From NCBI GenBank assembly GCA_964511185.1, contig CAZEDU010000057.1, forward strand, positions 1 through 31,730: DNA of 31,730 nt. The letters run 5' to 3'. Below the pieces are notes generated by a model. It saw only the letters and a program-made list of their open reading frames with translations, was not told the DNA's origin and did no database searches. Below, in pieces: positions 24,885 through 31,730 of this stretch (position 1 is its first letter; each line of letters opens with the position of its first letter). The stretch is from CAZEDU01 sp964511185. GTDB taxonomy: Bacteria; Myxococcota; Myxococcia; Myxococcales; Myxococcaceae. Both the position numbers and the translations under genes were made by a program.

Positions 24885-26324
24885 TTCGTCGCGCCGGCGG
24901 GGTCGTCGCTCTCGCGGTGGTCGCGGCGCAGCTGGGCGCTTGCTCGCGGCAGCCGCAGGAGGTGAGCGCGCCAGCCCCGGCGCCGGCCCCGAACGCGATC
25001 GTCGAGGTGGGCCCCAAGCCGCCGCGCCCTTCGCCCGCGCCGGTGCCCGCCGCCACCAGCCGCTCGAACAAGCCGCTCTTCCGCGAGAAGCCGCCCGGCG
25101 AGGGCGCGATCGCGTCGTTCGTGCCGCCCACGTCGATGGCGCCGCTCATCGACGCGGTGCGCTCGAGCGTGGTGAACATCAGCACCCGCTGGAACGCCGA
25201 GTCGCGCACGGCCGCGAGCCGCAGCCTGGGCTCTGGCTTCCTCATCAGCCCCGAGGGCTACGTGGTCACCAACAACCACGTGGTGGAGAAGGCCGAGCAG
25301 ATTCAGGTGCGGCTCGCCGACGGCCGAGAGCTGGTCGGGAGCGTGGTCGGCCGCGACCCGTCGACCGACGTGGCCCTGCTCCAGCTGGACGGGGGAGGGG
25401 GCGAGCTCCCGGCCGCCTTCCTGGGGAACTCGGATCAGCTTCAGGTGGGCGACTGGGTGCTCGCGATCGGCAACCCGTTCGGCCTCGACCACTCCGTGTC
25501 GCACGGGATGATCTCGGCCAAGGAGCGGGTGATCGGCGTCGGCATCTTCGACGACTTCATTCAGACCGACGCGCTCATCAACCCCGGCAACTCCGGGGGG
25601 CCGCTCTTCAACATGCGCGGTGAGGTGGTGGGCGTCACCACCGCGGTGGTGAGCCAGGGGCAGGGCATCGGGTTCGCGGTGCCCATCAACCTGGTCAAGG
25701 ACCTGCTGCCCAACTTGCTGGTCAACGGCCGGCTGGCGCGCGGCTGGCTGGGCGTCAACATTCAGGAGCAGTCGCGGTCGGACACCCAGCGCGGCGCGAT
25801 CGTGACCGAGGTGTACCGCAAGAGCCCGGCCGAGGTGGCGGGCATCCGGCCCGGAGATCGCGTGGTGGCGGTGAACGGGCGCACGATCGACTCGTACCTC
25901 CAGCTGCTGCGGCGCGTGGCGCTGCTCGCGCCGGGCAGCGACGTGAAGCTGAGCTTGATGCGCGACGGAAAGCCGCTCGAGCTGGCCGTGACCTTGTCGG
26001 AGCGGCCGTCGCCGGAGGCGGTCAAGGCGCTCGCCGAGTCGAACCGCATCGAGGATCTGGGCCTGGTGTTGCGCGAGCTCACGGCCGAGATNNNNNNNNN
26101 NNNNNNCGCAGAGCGGCTTGTGGGTCGCGGGCGTGCTGCCGAACAGCCCGGCGGCGCAGGCGGGGCTCGCGGCCGGCGATGTGATCGTCGAGGTGAACCG
26201 CAAGCGCGTGACCGACCTGCGGTCGTTCAAGTCGGCTTGGGAGGCCACCACCGCGGGGCCGGCGCTCTTGCGCTACCAGCGAGGCGGCTCGGTCCGCTAC
26301 GTGGCCATCGTCCCGAGCCGCTGA
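24881..26324 (+). CDS. HtrA/DegP-like serine protease lipoprotein, interrupted by an N gap
   Basis: GTG start overlapping the grpE stop. The N-terminus MIRRAGGVVALAVVAAQLGAC has a lipobox with Cys21, so the protease is probably tethered in the envelope and not soluble as in DegP. A Pro/Ala-rich linker (to about residue 75) precedes the trypsin-like domain with triad His133 (TNNHVV), Asp163 (STDVALLQ) and Ser238 (NPGNSGGPLF). PDZ1 spans about 285-385 (GWLGVNIQEQ, KSPAEVAGIRPGDRVVAVNG). PDZ2 begins near IEDLGLVLRELTAE and resumes after the N run with GLWVAGVLPNSPAAQAGLAA. The halves are in different frames; a missing length of 3n+2 would join them, so the gene is probably intact. Role by family: degradation of misfolded envelope proteins. 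Converges on the next gene with 4 bp between stops. Confidence 0.93.
26092..26106. other. Assembly gap (15 N) inside the HtrA-like gene
   Basis: Fifteen undetermined bases in the second PDZ domain. Frames on the two sides are incompatible with exactly 15 missing bases and require 3n+2, so the number of N is a placeholder. The protein resumes as QSGLWVAGVLPNSPA in the shifted frame. Confidence 0.9.
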
Positions 26325-26328
26325 GGCG

Positions 26329-26943
26329 TCACTTCGGAAGCCAGAGCGCGACCTGCTCGCCGGTGCGTCCGACGGTGACGAGGATCGCGTGCACCTTGGC
26401 CTTCACCCCGGTCACCTTGCCGCCGCCTCGCTTGGGCAGGCTCCAGAGGCCCTGCGGGGTGAAGACGACCTGCATGCGCAGCGCGCGCATCGACACCCAG
26501 CGCTGGACGCTCTGCGCGTTGCCGCCCTCCGGCGTCACGCCCCGGACCGTGAGGTACGGGAGGATGGGGTTGCCGTTGGCGTCGGTCCGCGACGGCGCGC
26601 CATGCGTGACGGCCGAGCCCTGGGCCGGAAAGAAGGGGGTGATGTTGAGCGTGAACTCGCCGCGGCCTGGGTCGTACGAGCCCATCGAGATCATCGAGGC
26701 CGAGTCCTCGCCGACGATCATGTAGAACTTCTTGCCGGTGCTCTTCGTGCGGTACTGCGCCGCGCGCTGCTGGCATTCCCCTCCGCCCATCAACGCGCTC
26801 TCGCAGTTGCCGACGTAACGGTCGATGAAGTTGCCCAAGCCTTCGACGGGCTCCGCGCTGTCCCTCAGCTTGGCGAACCGAGGGTCCACGTCCGCGAGGG
26901 CCGTCGTTGCCAGCAGGCACAGGGTGAAGGGGAGGACGCGCAT
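26329..26943 (-). CDS. Secreted protein of unknown function
   Basis: 204 residues from ATG 26943; eight more in-frame residues upstream would only weaken the signal peptide. MRVLPFTLCLLATTALA is a Sec signal with likely cleavage before DVDPRF. The mature chain has a helical start (RFAKLRDSAEPVEGLGNFID) with two Cys (NCESALMGGGEC) about 11 residues apart that could form a disulfide, then a mostly beta region (KKFYMIVGEDSASMISMGSY, EFTLNITPFFPAQGSAVTHG, RALRMQVVFTPQGLWSLP) ending VALWLPK. No catalytic motif or known domain recognised; I take it as a periplasmic protein. The start faces the PilZ gene across a 114-bp divergent intergenic region that contains a palindromic operator-like site. Confidence 0.78.
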   Translation of the reverse strand: MRVLPFTLCLLATTALADVDPRFAKLRDSAEPVEGLGNFIDRYVGNCESALMGGGECQQRAAQYRTKSTGKKFYMIVGEDSASMISMGSYDPGRGEFTLNITPFFPAQGSAVTHGAPSRTDANGNPILPYLTVRGVTPEGGNAQSVQRWVSMRALRMQVVFTPQGLWSLPKRGGGKVTGVKAKVHAILVTVGRTGEQVALWLPK

Positions 26944-26977
26944 CCGCTGAGCTTGCCACGCAGCCAACGCTCACAGA

Positions 26978-27010
26978 CATGTAGCAGCAGGTGTAGATTT
27001 TGACTACATG
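26978..27010. promoter_or_regulatory. Operator-like inverted repeats in the divergent promoter region
   Basis: TGTAG at 26992-26996 and CTACA at 27004-27008 form an inverted repeat with a 7-nt AT-rich centre (ATTTTGA). A further CATGTAG at 26978-26984 pairs with CTACATG at 27004-27010, and the two TGTAG half-sites are 12 bp apart, about one helical turn. This is the pattern of a dimeric regulator's binding site. It lies between the start of the secreted protein gene and the PilZ gene, 48 bp upstream of the PilZ start. No regulator can be named. Confidence 0.4.
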
Positions 27011-27057
27011 CTCCCACTCTGTACGCTTTCCTCCTCACTCGATGGGAGGAAACGGGT

Positions 27058-27405
27058 TTGAGCGACCGCCGTCAGAACCTTCGTTTCGACAAGATTTTCG
27101 CGGTGTACATCACCACGCCCGAGGGGATGACCCGAGGCATCGCACGCAACATCAGCGCGCGGGGGCTGTTCGTGGAGACGCGCGAGCCGATGCCGCTGGG
27201 AGGCCGGCTCAAGGTGACCTTCTGCGGTGAAGACGGGACCGAGATGACCTGCTTGTGCGAGGTCCGCTACCAGGTGGCGCTGAACTACAGCCGCGAGGCC
27301 GGGCAGGAGGGCTTCACCCGCGGCATGGGGCTGCGCATCGTCGCGTACGAGACGAAGGATGATCACCCGCTCTACTTGGTGTCACGCGAGCGCGTGATGC
27401 ACTGA
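27058..27405 (+). CDS. PilZ-domain protein
   Basis: 115 residues. The TTG start is supported by a GGGAGGA Shine-Dalgarno 8 nt upstream; the nearby ATG at 27042 is out of frame. The protein is a single PilZ domain: RRQNLR provides the RxxxR motif (Arg5 and Arg9) and NISARG provides the (D/N)xSxxG motif (Asn31, Ser33, Gly36), both needed for cyclic di-GMP binding. The remaining strands (LKVTFCGEDGTEMTCLCEVR, MGLRIVAYE) complete the barrel. It should therefore act as a c-di-GMP effector, possibly in motility, adhesion or exopolysaccharide control; no partner gene is adjacent. Small stand-alone PilZ proteins are plentiful in myxobacteria. It converges on glutamate dehydrogenase with 8 bp between stops. 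Confidence 0.9.
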   Translation: MSDRRQNLRFDKIFAVYITTPEGMTRGIARNISARGLFVETREPMPLGGRLKVTFCGEDGTEMTCLCEVRYQVALNYSREAGQEGFTRGMGLRIVAYETKDDHPLYLVSRERVMH

Positions 27406-27413
27406 TCGCTGGG

Positions 27414-28967
27414 TTACTGCGAGAAGCCCTCGAGCTGGTAGTGGGCTTCGATGCGCTTGAGCGCGAGGATCATCGCCGCGCAGCGCGTGTCGACCGGACG
27501 ATCGATGCAGAACTGACGGCTGTCGTGCATCTCGGTCTTGCGCGGCGTCGCGCGCGAGATGTCGCGGATGATGCGGTAGTTGCGCTTCATCGCGAACTCG
27601 AGCCGGCGGTTCACCTCGGACTCGGTCCAGCTCTCCATGCGCTTGTTCTGCACCCACTCGTAGTAGCTGACCGTCACGCCGCCGGCGTTGCAGATGATGT
27701 CGGGGATGAGGTCGATGTTGCGGCGCGCGAGCACCCGGTCGGCCTCGGGCGTCGTGGGGCCGTTGGCGCCTTCCGCGATCAGCTTCACCTTCAGGCGCTC
27801 GGCGACGTCGGTGGTGATCTCTCCGCCCAGCGCCGCCGGCACCAGGATGTCGGCCTGGACGTCCCACAGGTCCTTCTTCTCGATCCGCTGCGCGCCGGGG
27901 AAGCCCAGGACCGAGCGCTTGAGGTTCTTCGGGTTGTCGTAGACGTACGCGTGGAGCGCGGAGACGTCGATGCCGTCGCCGTTGAAGACGGTGCCGTCCG
28001 AGTCATTGACCGCGAGCAGCCGCGCCCCCATGCCGCACAGGATCTCGGCCAGGTTCGAGCCCACGTTGCCGAAGCCCTGCAGGATGAAGGTCTTGCCTTT
28101 GACCGACTCGCCCTTCTCGGCGAAGTAGTCCTCGATGCAGTAGGCGACGCCTTGGCCGGTCGCCTTCACGCGGCCCTCTGACCCGCCGATGCGCACGTCC
28201 TTGCCGGTCACCACGCCGCGCGTGTTGTGCCGCTCGCGCTCGCCGTCCATGTACTGGCGCAGCATCAGCGCCATGATCTCGCCGTTGGTGCCCACGTCCG
28301 GCGCCGGGATGTCGATGTTCGGACCGATGAGGCTCTTGAGCTTGTACATGAAGCGTAAGGTGATCGCCTGTAGCTCCTCGCGGCCGTACTGGCGCGGGTC
28401 GATCTGGATTCCGCCCTTGCCGCCGCCGAACGGCACCTCGGCGATCGCGGTCTTCCAGGTCATCTCGGCGGCGAGCGCCTTGAAGAGGTCGAGCGACACC
28501 TCGCGGTGGTACCGAATGCCGCCTTTGTAGGGCCCGCGGGCCTGGTTGTGCTGCACGCGGTACGCCTTGAAGCGTTGGTTCTCGCCCGGCACGAGCTGGT
28601 AGACGCCGCCGCTGGGGAGCCGCAGGTGCCCCGAGCGGATGTGCACGTCCGAGCCGAGCAGCGCGCGGCCGTTGAGGATGAGCTTTCCGTCGGCGAGCAG
28701 CTCCAGCCCTTGCGGATCGCGAACCTGCGTGACCGCGAGGTCGGCGAACGGCTTGGCCTGCTCGGGCGGCAGCGGCACCAGGCGATCGCGGAGCTTGATG
28801 GTCACGTAGAAGATGTGCTCGTAGTCCGGCTCCTCGAGCTCCAGCCGCACGCGCTTGTCCAGACCGATGAGGTCTGCCGCCCGGCTGAAGATCTCCATCG
28901 CGTCGGTGTAGACCGTGCGCTTGGGGCTGGGGGCCGGGGCCCGCATGAAGGCTTCTTCGGAGGCCAT
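27414..28967 (-). CDS. Glu/Leu/Phe/Val dehydrogenase family protein, probably glutamate dehydrogenase
   Basis: 517 residues from ATG 28967 with an AGGAG Shine-Dalgarno. Glutamate dehydrogenase interconverts glutamate and 2-oxoglutarate plus ammonia with NAD(P). Core motifs: QHNQARGPYKGGIRYH (about 139-154), PFGGGKGGIQIDP (about 178-190, with the catalytic Lys region), PAPDVGTNGEIMALM, TGKDVRIGGSEGR, the Rossmann loop GFGNVGSNLAEIL (about 293), NDSDGTVFNGDGID, ILVPAALGGEIT and ICNAGGVTVSYYEW. About 100 residues before the core exceed the usual ~420-450-residue form; they include a beta-rich segment (YEHIFYVTIKLRDRLVPLP, LLGSDVHIRSGHLRLPSGG) I cannot assign. Substrate class is inferred; leucine or valine dehydrogenase is less likely given length. 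The start is 26 nt downstream of tRNA-Thr on the same strand. Confidence 0.92.
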   Translation of the reverse strand: MASEEAFMRAPAPSPKRTVYTDAMEIFSRAADLIGLDKRVRLELEEPDYEHIFYVTIKLRDRLVPLPPEQAKPFADLAVTQVRDPQGLELLADGKLILNGRALLGSDVHIRSGHLRLPSGGVYQLVPGENQRFKAYRVQHNQARGPYKGGIRYHREVSLDLFKALAAEMTWKTAIAEVPFGGGKGGIQIDPRQYGREELQAITLRFMYKLKSLIGPNIDIPAPDVGTNGEIMALMLRQYMDGERERHNTRGVVTGKDVRIGGSEGRVKATGQGVAYCIEDYFAEKGESVKGKTFILQGFGNVGSNLAEILCGMGARLLAVNDSDGTVFNGDGIDVSALHAYVYDNPKNLKRSVLGFPGAQRIEKKDLWDVQADILVPAALGGEITTDVAERLKVKLIAEGANGPTTPEADRVLARRNIDLIPDIICNAGGVTVSYYEWVQNKRMESWTESEVNRRLEFAMKRNYRIIRDISRATPRKTEMHDSRQFCIDRPVDTRCAAMILALKRIEAHYQLEGFSQ

Positions 28968-28993
28968 GACCGCTCCTGTATCGAAGGTGAAAG

Positions 28994-29066
<73 letters not shown>

Positions 29067-29138
29067 GATACCCGGGGTGCTGGTAGCACAAGCACGCAAC
29101 GTCGGTAAAGCATTGCGTTTCGCGGTCGGCCGAGGAGG

Positions 29139-30581
29139 TCAGACGATGGGGCCGCGGCACAACGCTGGAAGCCCGAAGACGTTCGACGCGATGCCGGAGG
29201 CGTTCTGCGCCGAAATGAGCAGGTCGTTGTTGTTGCGGTTGGCGGCGTCGACGATTCGGCCGGTCTGGAACTTGCCGGCGCCCTGCCCCGCGAGCACGAA
29301 GGGGATGTTCGTGAGGAAGTGGCCGCTCGAGCTGTTGCTCCAGCACTCCATGCCGAGAATCACGGTGCTGTTGTAGAGAGCGGTCTGCCCGCCGCCATCG
29401 TCGATGCCCTTGAGCGCGGCGAGCAGCGCGGCGAACTTCTCGGCGTAGTAGGTGCCCATGATGTTCAAGCCGCCCACGTTGTTGCTGTGCTCGAGCGAGT
29501 GGTGGGCCTGGCTGACGCCGCGGCTCGGGCACGACTGACCGCTCGAGGCGCCGGAGAGGGTGAAGGCGACCACGCGCGTCAGGTCCCACTCGAACGCCAG
29601 CTTGATGAGGCTGATCATCTGGTCGTGCACCGGGCTGAGCTGATCCAAGTTGGAGCGGTTCGCCCCGTTGCCGGTGGGGCGGGGCAGGGTGGGACAGGCC
29701 GTCGCGCCTCCGGGCGGTGGCGTGCCGCCCTCGAGCGCGCTCAGCTGGGCGGTGGTGACCTTCTCGACCTCGCGCCAACCCTCGACCAGGCCGTCGAGCT
29801 TCCGGGCGTGCTCGGAGTCGAGCCCCAAGGTCCGCTTGGCGTCGTCCAGGTCGCGCAGGCGGAAGTCGAGCAAGCTCTTGCGCCGGAGCAGCGCGTTCTT
29901 GAGCTGGGTGTTGTCGGCCTGAGGTTGGTTGGACGCGCTCGAGCAGATGAGCTGAATCCGCTGCAGCAGCGTGTCGTAGACCTGGGCCGCGTTCTGGATC
30001 GGCTCGATGGCGTTGCCGTAGAGCGTGTCGCCGGCTTGGCGCTTGCGGTACGAGATGTAGCGCTGCCCGAGGCCGACGCTGTCGGCGTCGGAGTGGGCGC
30101 CTGCGCCGACGTGCAGGCTCGCGAACGGCAGCCCCGCCAGCGCGGGGCGCGCCTTGTAGGCGTTGGCGATGGCGATGTCGATCGACTCGTGGTCGGTGTA
30201 TGCGTAGTACGAGTCGTTTCGCGAGTAGTGGTAGCTGTTGCCGGTGACGCAGCCCATCAACCCGGCGCCGTGCTCTTCTTGGTAGCCGTCGCTCTTCGGC
30301 GAGCCACCGTGAATCCGCATGTTCTTGAAGAGGATGATGTCTTGCGCGTGCGGCTGGAGCGGCGCGATCGGCGTCCCGGCGAGGTTGGTGATGCTCGACG
30401 GGTTGGTCGACGCCGGGTGAAACGAGCCGCCTTTGAAGAACATCACGAAGCGCGGCGCGCCGACGAAGGAGCCGCCGGCGACGTAGCCCATCGCACGGGC
30501 CACCGGCGTCAGCACGAACGCCAGCATGCCGAACCGCTTGATCAGATCTCTGCGCGACCACTCACCTCGTCGAGCTCTCAT
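29139..30581 (-). CDS. DUF1552-family secreted protein with twin-arginine signal
   Basis: 480 residues from ATG 30581, which overlaps the stop of the upstream gene (ATGA), so an upstream extension of this frame is not real. The N-terminus RRGEWSRRDLIKRFGMLAFV is a twin-arginine (Tat) signal with SRRDLIK, implying export of a folded protein, possibly with cofactor. The mature chain carries DUF1552-type segments: RFVMFFKGGSFHP near the N-terminus, NMRIHGGSPKSDGYQEEHGA, then the TLGLDSEHARKLDGL helices, PVHDQMISLIKLAFEWDLTR, an SLEHSNN segment and the VILGMECWSNSSSGH end. The related DUF1501 family is sulfatase-like, but catalytic assignment here is uncertain. It is typical of myxobacteria and Planctomycetes, always next to DUF1592/1588 genes. 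Confidence 0.9.
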   Translation of the reverse strand: MRARRGEWSRRDLIKRFGMLAFVLTPVARAMGYVAGGSFVGAPRFVMFFKGGSFHPASTNPSSITNLAGTPIAPLQPHAQDIILFKNMRIHGGSPKSDGYQEEHGAGLMGCVTGNSYHYSRNDSYYAYTDHESIDIAIANAYKARPALAGLPFASLHVGAGAHSDADSVGLGQRYISYRKRQAGDTLYGNAIEPIQNAAQVYDTLLQRIQLICSSASNQPQADNTQLKNALLRRKSLLDFRLRDLDDAKRTLGLDSEHARKLDGLVEGWREVEKVTTAQLSALEGGTPPPGGATACPTLPRPTGNGANRSNLDQLSPVHDQMISLIKLAFEWDLTRVVAFTLSGASSGQSCPSRGVSQAHHSLEHSNNVGGLNIMGTYYAEKFAALLAALKGIDDGGGQTALYNSTVILGMECWSNSSSGHFLTNIPFVLAGQGAGKFQTGRIVDAANRNNNDLLISAQNASGIASNVFGLPALCRGPIV

Positions 30582-31730
30582 GGGGCATCCGTGCGGTGAG
30601 ACAAGCGGTTTGAGGTGCCCAGCGTTCGAAGCAGCCCGACGATGTCCTGGCTGTCCTCGTGGGCGAATTGGAAGAGCATCTGCCGCAGCACCGGGTCGTC
30701 GCCCGGCGTCTCGTCGCGGCCCGAGTAGAACCGGAACAGCTGCCGCACGAAGCACTGCTTGAAGCGCATCGACTGGGTGAAGCCCTTGAGCGCCGTGACG
30801 GGGTCGTTCGCCTGGAGCGCTCCTTCGTCCAGGAAGCTCACCGCGATGCTGGCGTCGATCGGCTGCCCATGGTCTTGGGTCCGCCACTGGCCGGTCGCCT
30901 CGTAGTTCTCCTGCATGAACCCGAACGGGTTGATGAACATGTGGCAGCCGGCGCACGAGCCCGTGGCCGTCACCGACTCGATTTTCTGGCGCTCGGTCTG
31001 GCTCCCTTCGGGCGGCAGCGCGGTGTCGACGCCGCTCGGCGGAGCACCCAAGGGCATGCACATCACCTTGCGGGTGAAGAAGACGCCGCGCTTGACGAGG
31101 CGGGTCGACGTCGGGCCGGAATGCGAAGCGATGACCGCGGGCAGGGTGAAGACGCCGAAGCGCTGCGCGGGGTTCAAGTCGACCAAGCTGCTCCCCGACA
31201 GCCCACTCGGCTGCATGCCGTAGATGGACGCCAAGGCCGACGAGACAAACGACTTGGACGACTGCGTGACGTCTTTGAGCGTGGGGGCCGCCTTGGACAG
31301 CTGGTGTTCGAGGAACGCGTTCGCTTCGGCGACGGCCGCGGCGGCGACCTGAGGGGTGAACTCCGGGTAGACCTCGGCGGCGAGGGTGAAGGCGTCTGGC
31401 TCCTTGACCTCGAGCCAGGCGGCGAAGAAGCGCAAGAGCTTCTGGCGCGCCTGGGGCGTGCCGAGCAGCTGCTCGACGGTGCGCTGGCGGGCCTCTTCCG
31501 ACCCGACCGCGGCGAGCGGGTCCGCCGACGACAGCGCCACCGCCTCGGGCGGGGCGTCGGCGAGGGTGTACGTCAGGTTCTCGAGCTGATTCGCCGGAAG
31601 CAGCGCGCCGCCCGCGCCGGTCGACACTTCGTTGCGAAAGAGGAAGTGCGGCGAAGTGAGGATCAAGTCGACCAAGTCGGCGGTGGCCTCGGCGAAGCCG
31701 ACCTGGCCCACCGAAGCGACGTAGACGTCG
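30578..31730 (-). CDS. DUF1592/DUF1588/DUF1585 secreted c-type cytochrome-like protein, 3' part
   Basis: The frame is open to the right window edge (the codons upstream of 31711 read DVYVASV), so the N-terminal part, usually including a cytochrome-like Psd1 segment, is missing. The visible ~384 residues match the family's order: a DUF1592 end (LVDLILTSPHFLFRNEV, ENLTYTLADAPPE), then DUF1588 (AQRFGVFTLPAVIASHSGPT, RLVKRGVFFTRKVMCMPLG), which includes CAGCH (CxxCH, haem-binding type) followed by INPFGFMQENYEATGQWR, and a DUF1585 C-terminus (FKQCFVRQLFRFYSGRDETP). Similar proteins are secreted or envelope-located and are paired with DUF1552, as here by a 4-bp ATGA overlap. The enzymatic activity of the pair is not established; redox breakdown of polymers has been suggested for planctomycetes only by context. 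Confidence 0.9.
   Translation of the reverse strand, partial: DVYVASVGQVGFAEATADLVDLILTSPHFLFRNEVSTGAGGALLPANQLENLTYTLADAPPEAVALSSADPLAAVGSEEARQRTVEQLLGTPQARQKLLRFFAAWLEVKEPDAFTLAAEVYPEFTPQVAAAAVAEANAFLEHQLSKAAPTLKDVTQSSKSFVSSALASIYGMQPSGLSGSSLVDLNPAQRFGVFTLPAVIASHSGPTSTRLVKRGVFFTRKVMCMPLGAPPSGVDTALPPEGSQTERQKIESVTATGSCAGCHMFINPFGFMQENYEATGQWRTQDHGQPIDASIAVSFLDEGALQANDPVTALKGFTQSMRFKQCFVRQLFRFYSGRDETPGDDPVLRQMLFQFAHEDSQDIVGLLRTLGTSNRLSHRTDAP

Noticed and set aside
29079..29091. GTGCT-GGT-AGCAC hairpin upstream of tRNA-Thr as a terminator for the DUF1552 gene
   Set aside because: The 5-bp stem is short and lacks a T run on either strand, so it is not distinguishable from chance.

Overview
The window reads as a dense, GC-rich chromosomal stretch of a myxobacterium-like bacterium (Myxococcota, the former Deltaproteobacteria). 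The grounds are the strong G/C third-position bias, the many outer-membrane lipoproteins, a secreted DUF1592/DUF1588/DUF1585 plus DUF1552 gene pair, a stand-alone sigma-70 region 1.1 protein, and frequent GTG/TTG starts. Three runs of N (544-553, 17480-17489, 26092-26106) interrupt genes, which suggests a draft or metagenome assembly. Two of the three do not preserve reading frame, so their lengths are placeholders.

Layout. 1-2477: the 3' part of a TonB-dependent receptor, translationally coupled to a lipoprotein that has only the C-terminal domain of 5'-nucleotidases. 2547-3020 (minus): two tandem ribbon-helix-helix-like paralogues, divergent from a 685-residue surface lipoprotein (3114-5171). 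5418-11503: tilS, ftsH, folP and glmM on one strand (tRNA lysidinylation, membrane proteolysis, folate, cell-wall precursor). 11550-11936 (minus): a ChaB-domain protein, divergent from a small lipoprotein. 12533-15653: a tightly overlapping pdxJ-acpS-nnr-tsaE operon (vitamin B6, holo-ACP, NAD(P)HX repair, t6A tRNA modification). 15661-19442 (minus): a class II glutamine amidotransferase, then hutI and hutU of histidine degradation; hutH is not in the window. 19515-21692: a small membrane protein, a beta-CASP metallo-beta-lactamase protein on the minus strand, and a Nudix hydrolase. 21822-26324: a second ftsH, the sigma region 1.1 protein, grpE and an HtrA-like lipoprotein protease, which together look like a protein-quality-control cluster. 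26329-28967: a secreted protein of unknown function (minus), a PilZ protein (plus) and an N-terminally extended glutamate dehydrogenase (minus). 28994-29066 (minus): tRNA-Thr(CGT), 26 nt ahead of the dehydrogenase start. 29139-31730 (minus): the DUF1552 protein and the truncated DUF1592/1588/1585 protein.

Most genes are housekeeping or common accessory genes. No CRISPR array, prophage or insertion sequence was seen. The least ordinary signals are a family of paired palindromes (GGGGACNGTCCCC twice, 3 nt apart) at three intergenic sites, two of which bracket hutI in inverted orientation; the free-standing sigma region 1.1 protein beside stress genes; the tandem RHH pair; the nucleotidase-C-domain lipoprotein coupled to a TonB receptor; and the tRNA-Thr to glutamate dehydrogenase junction.
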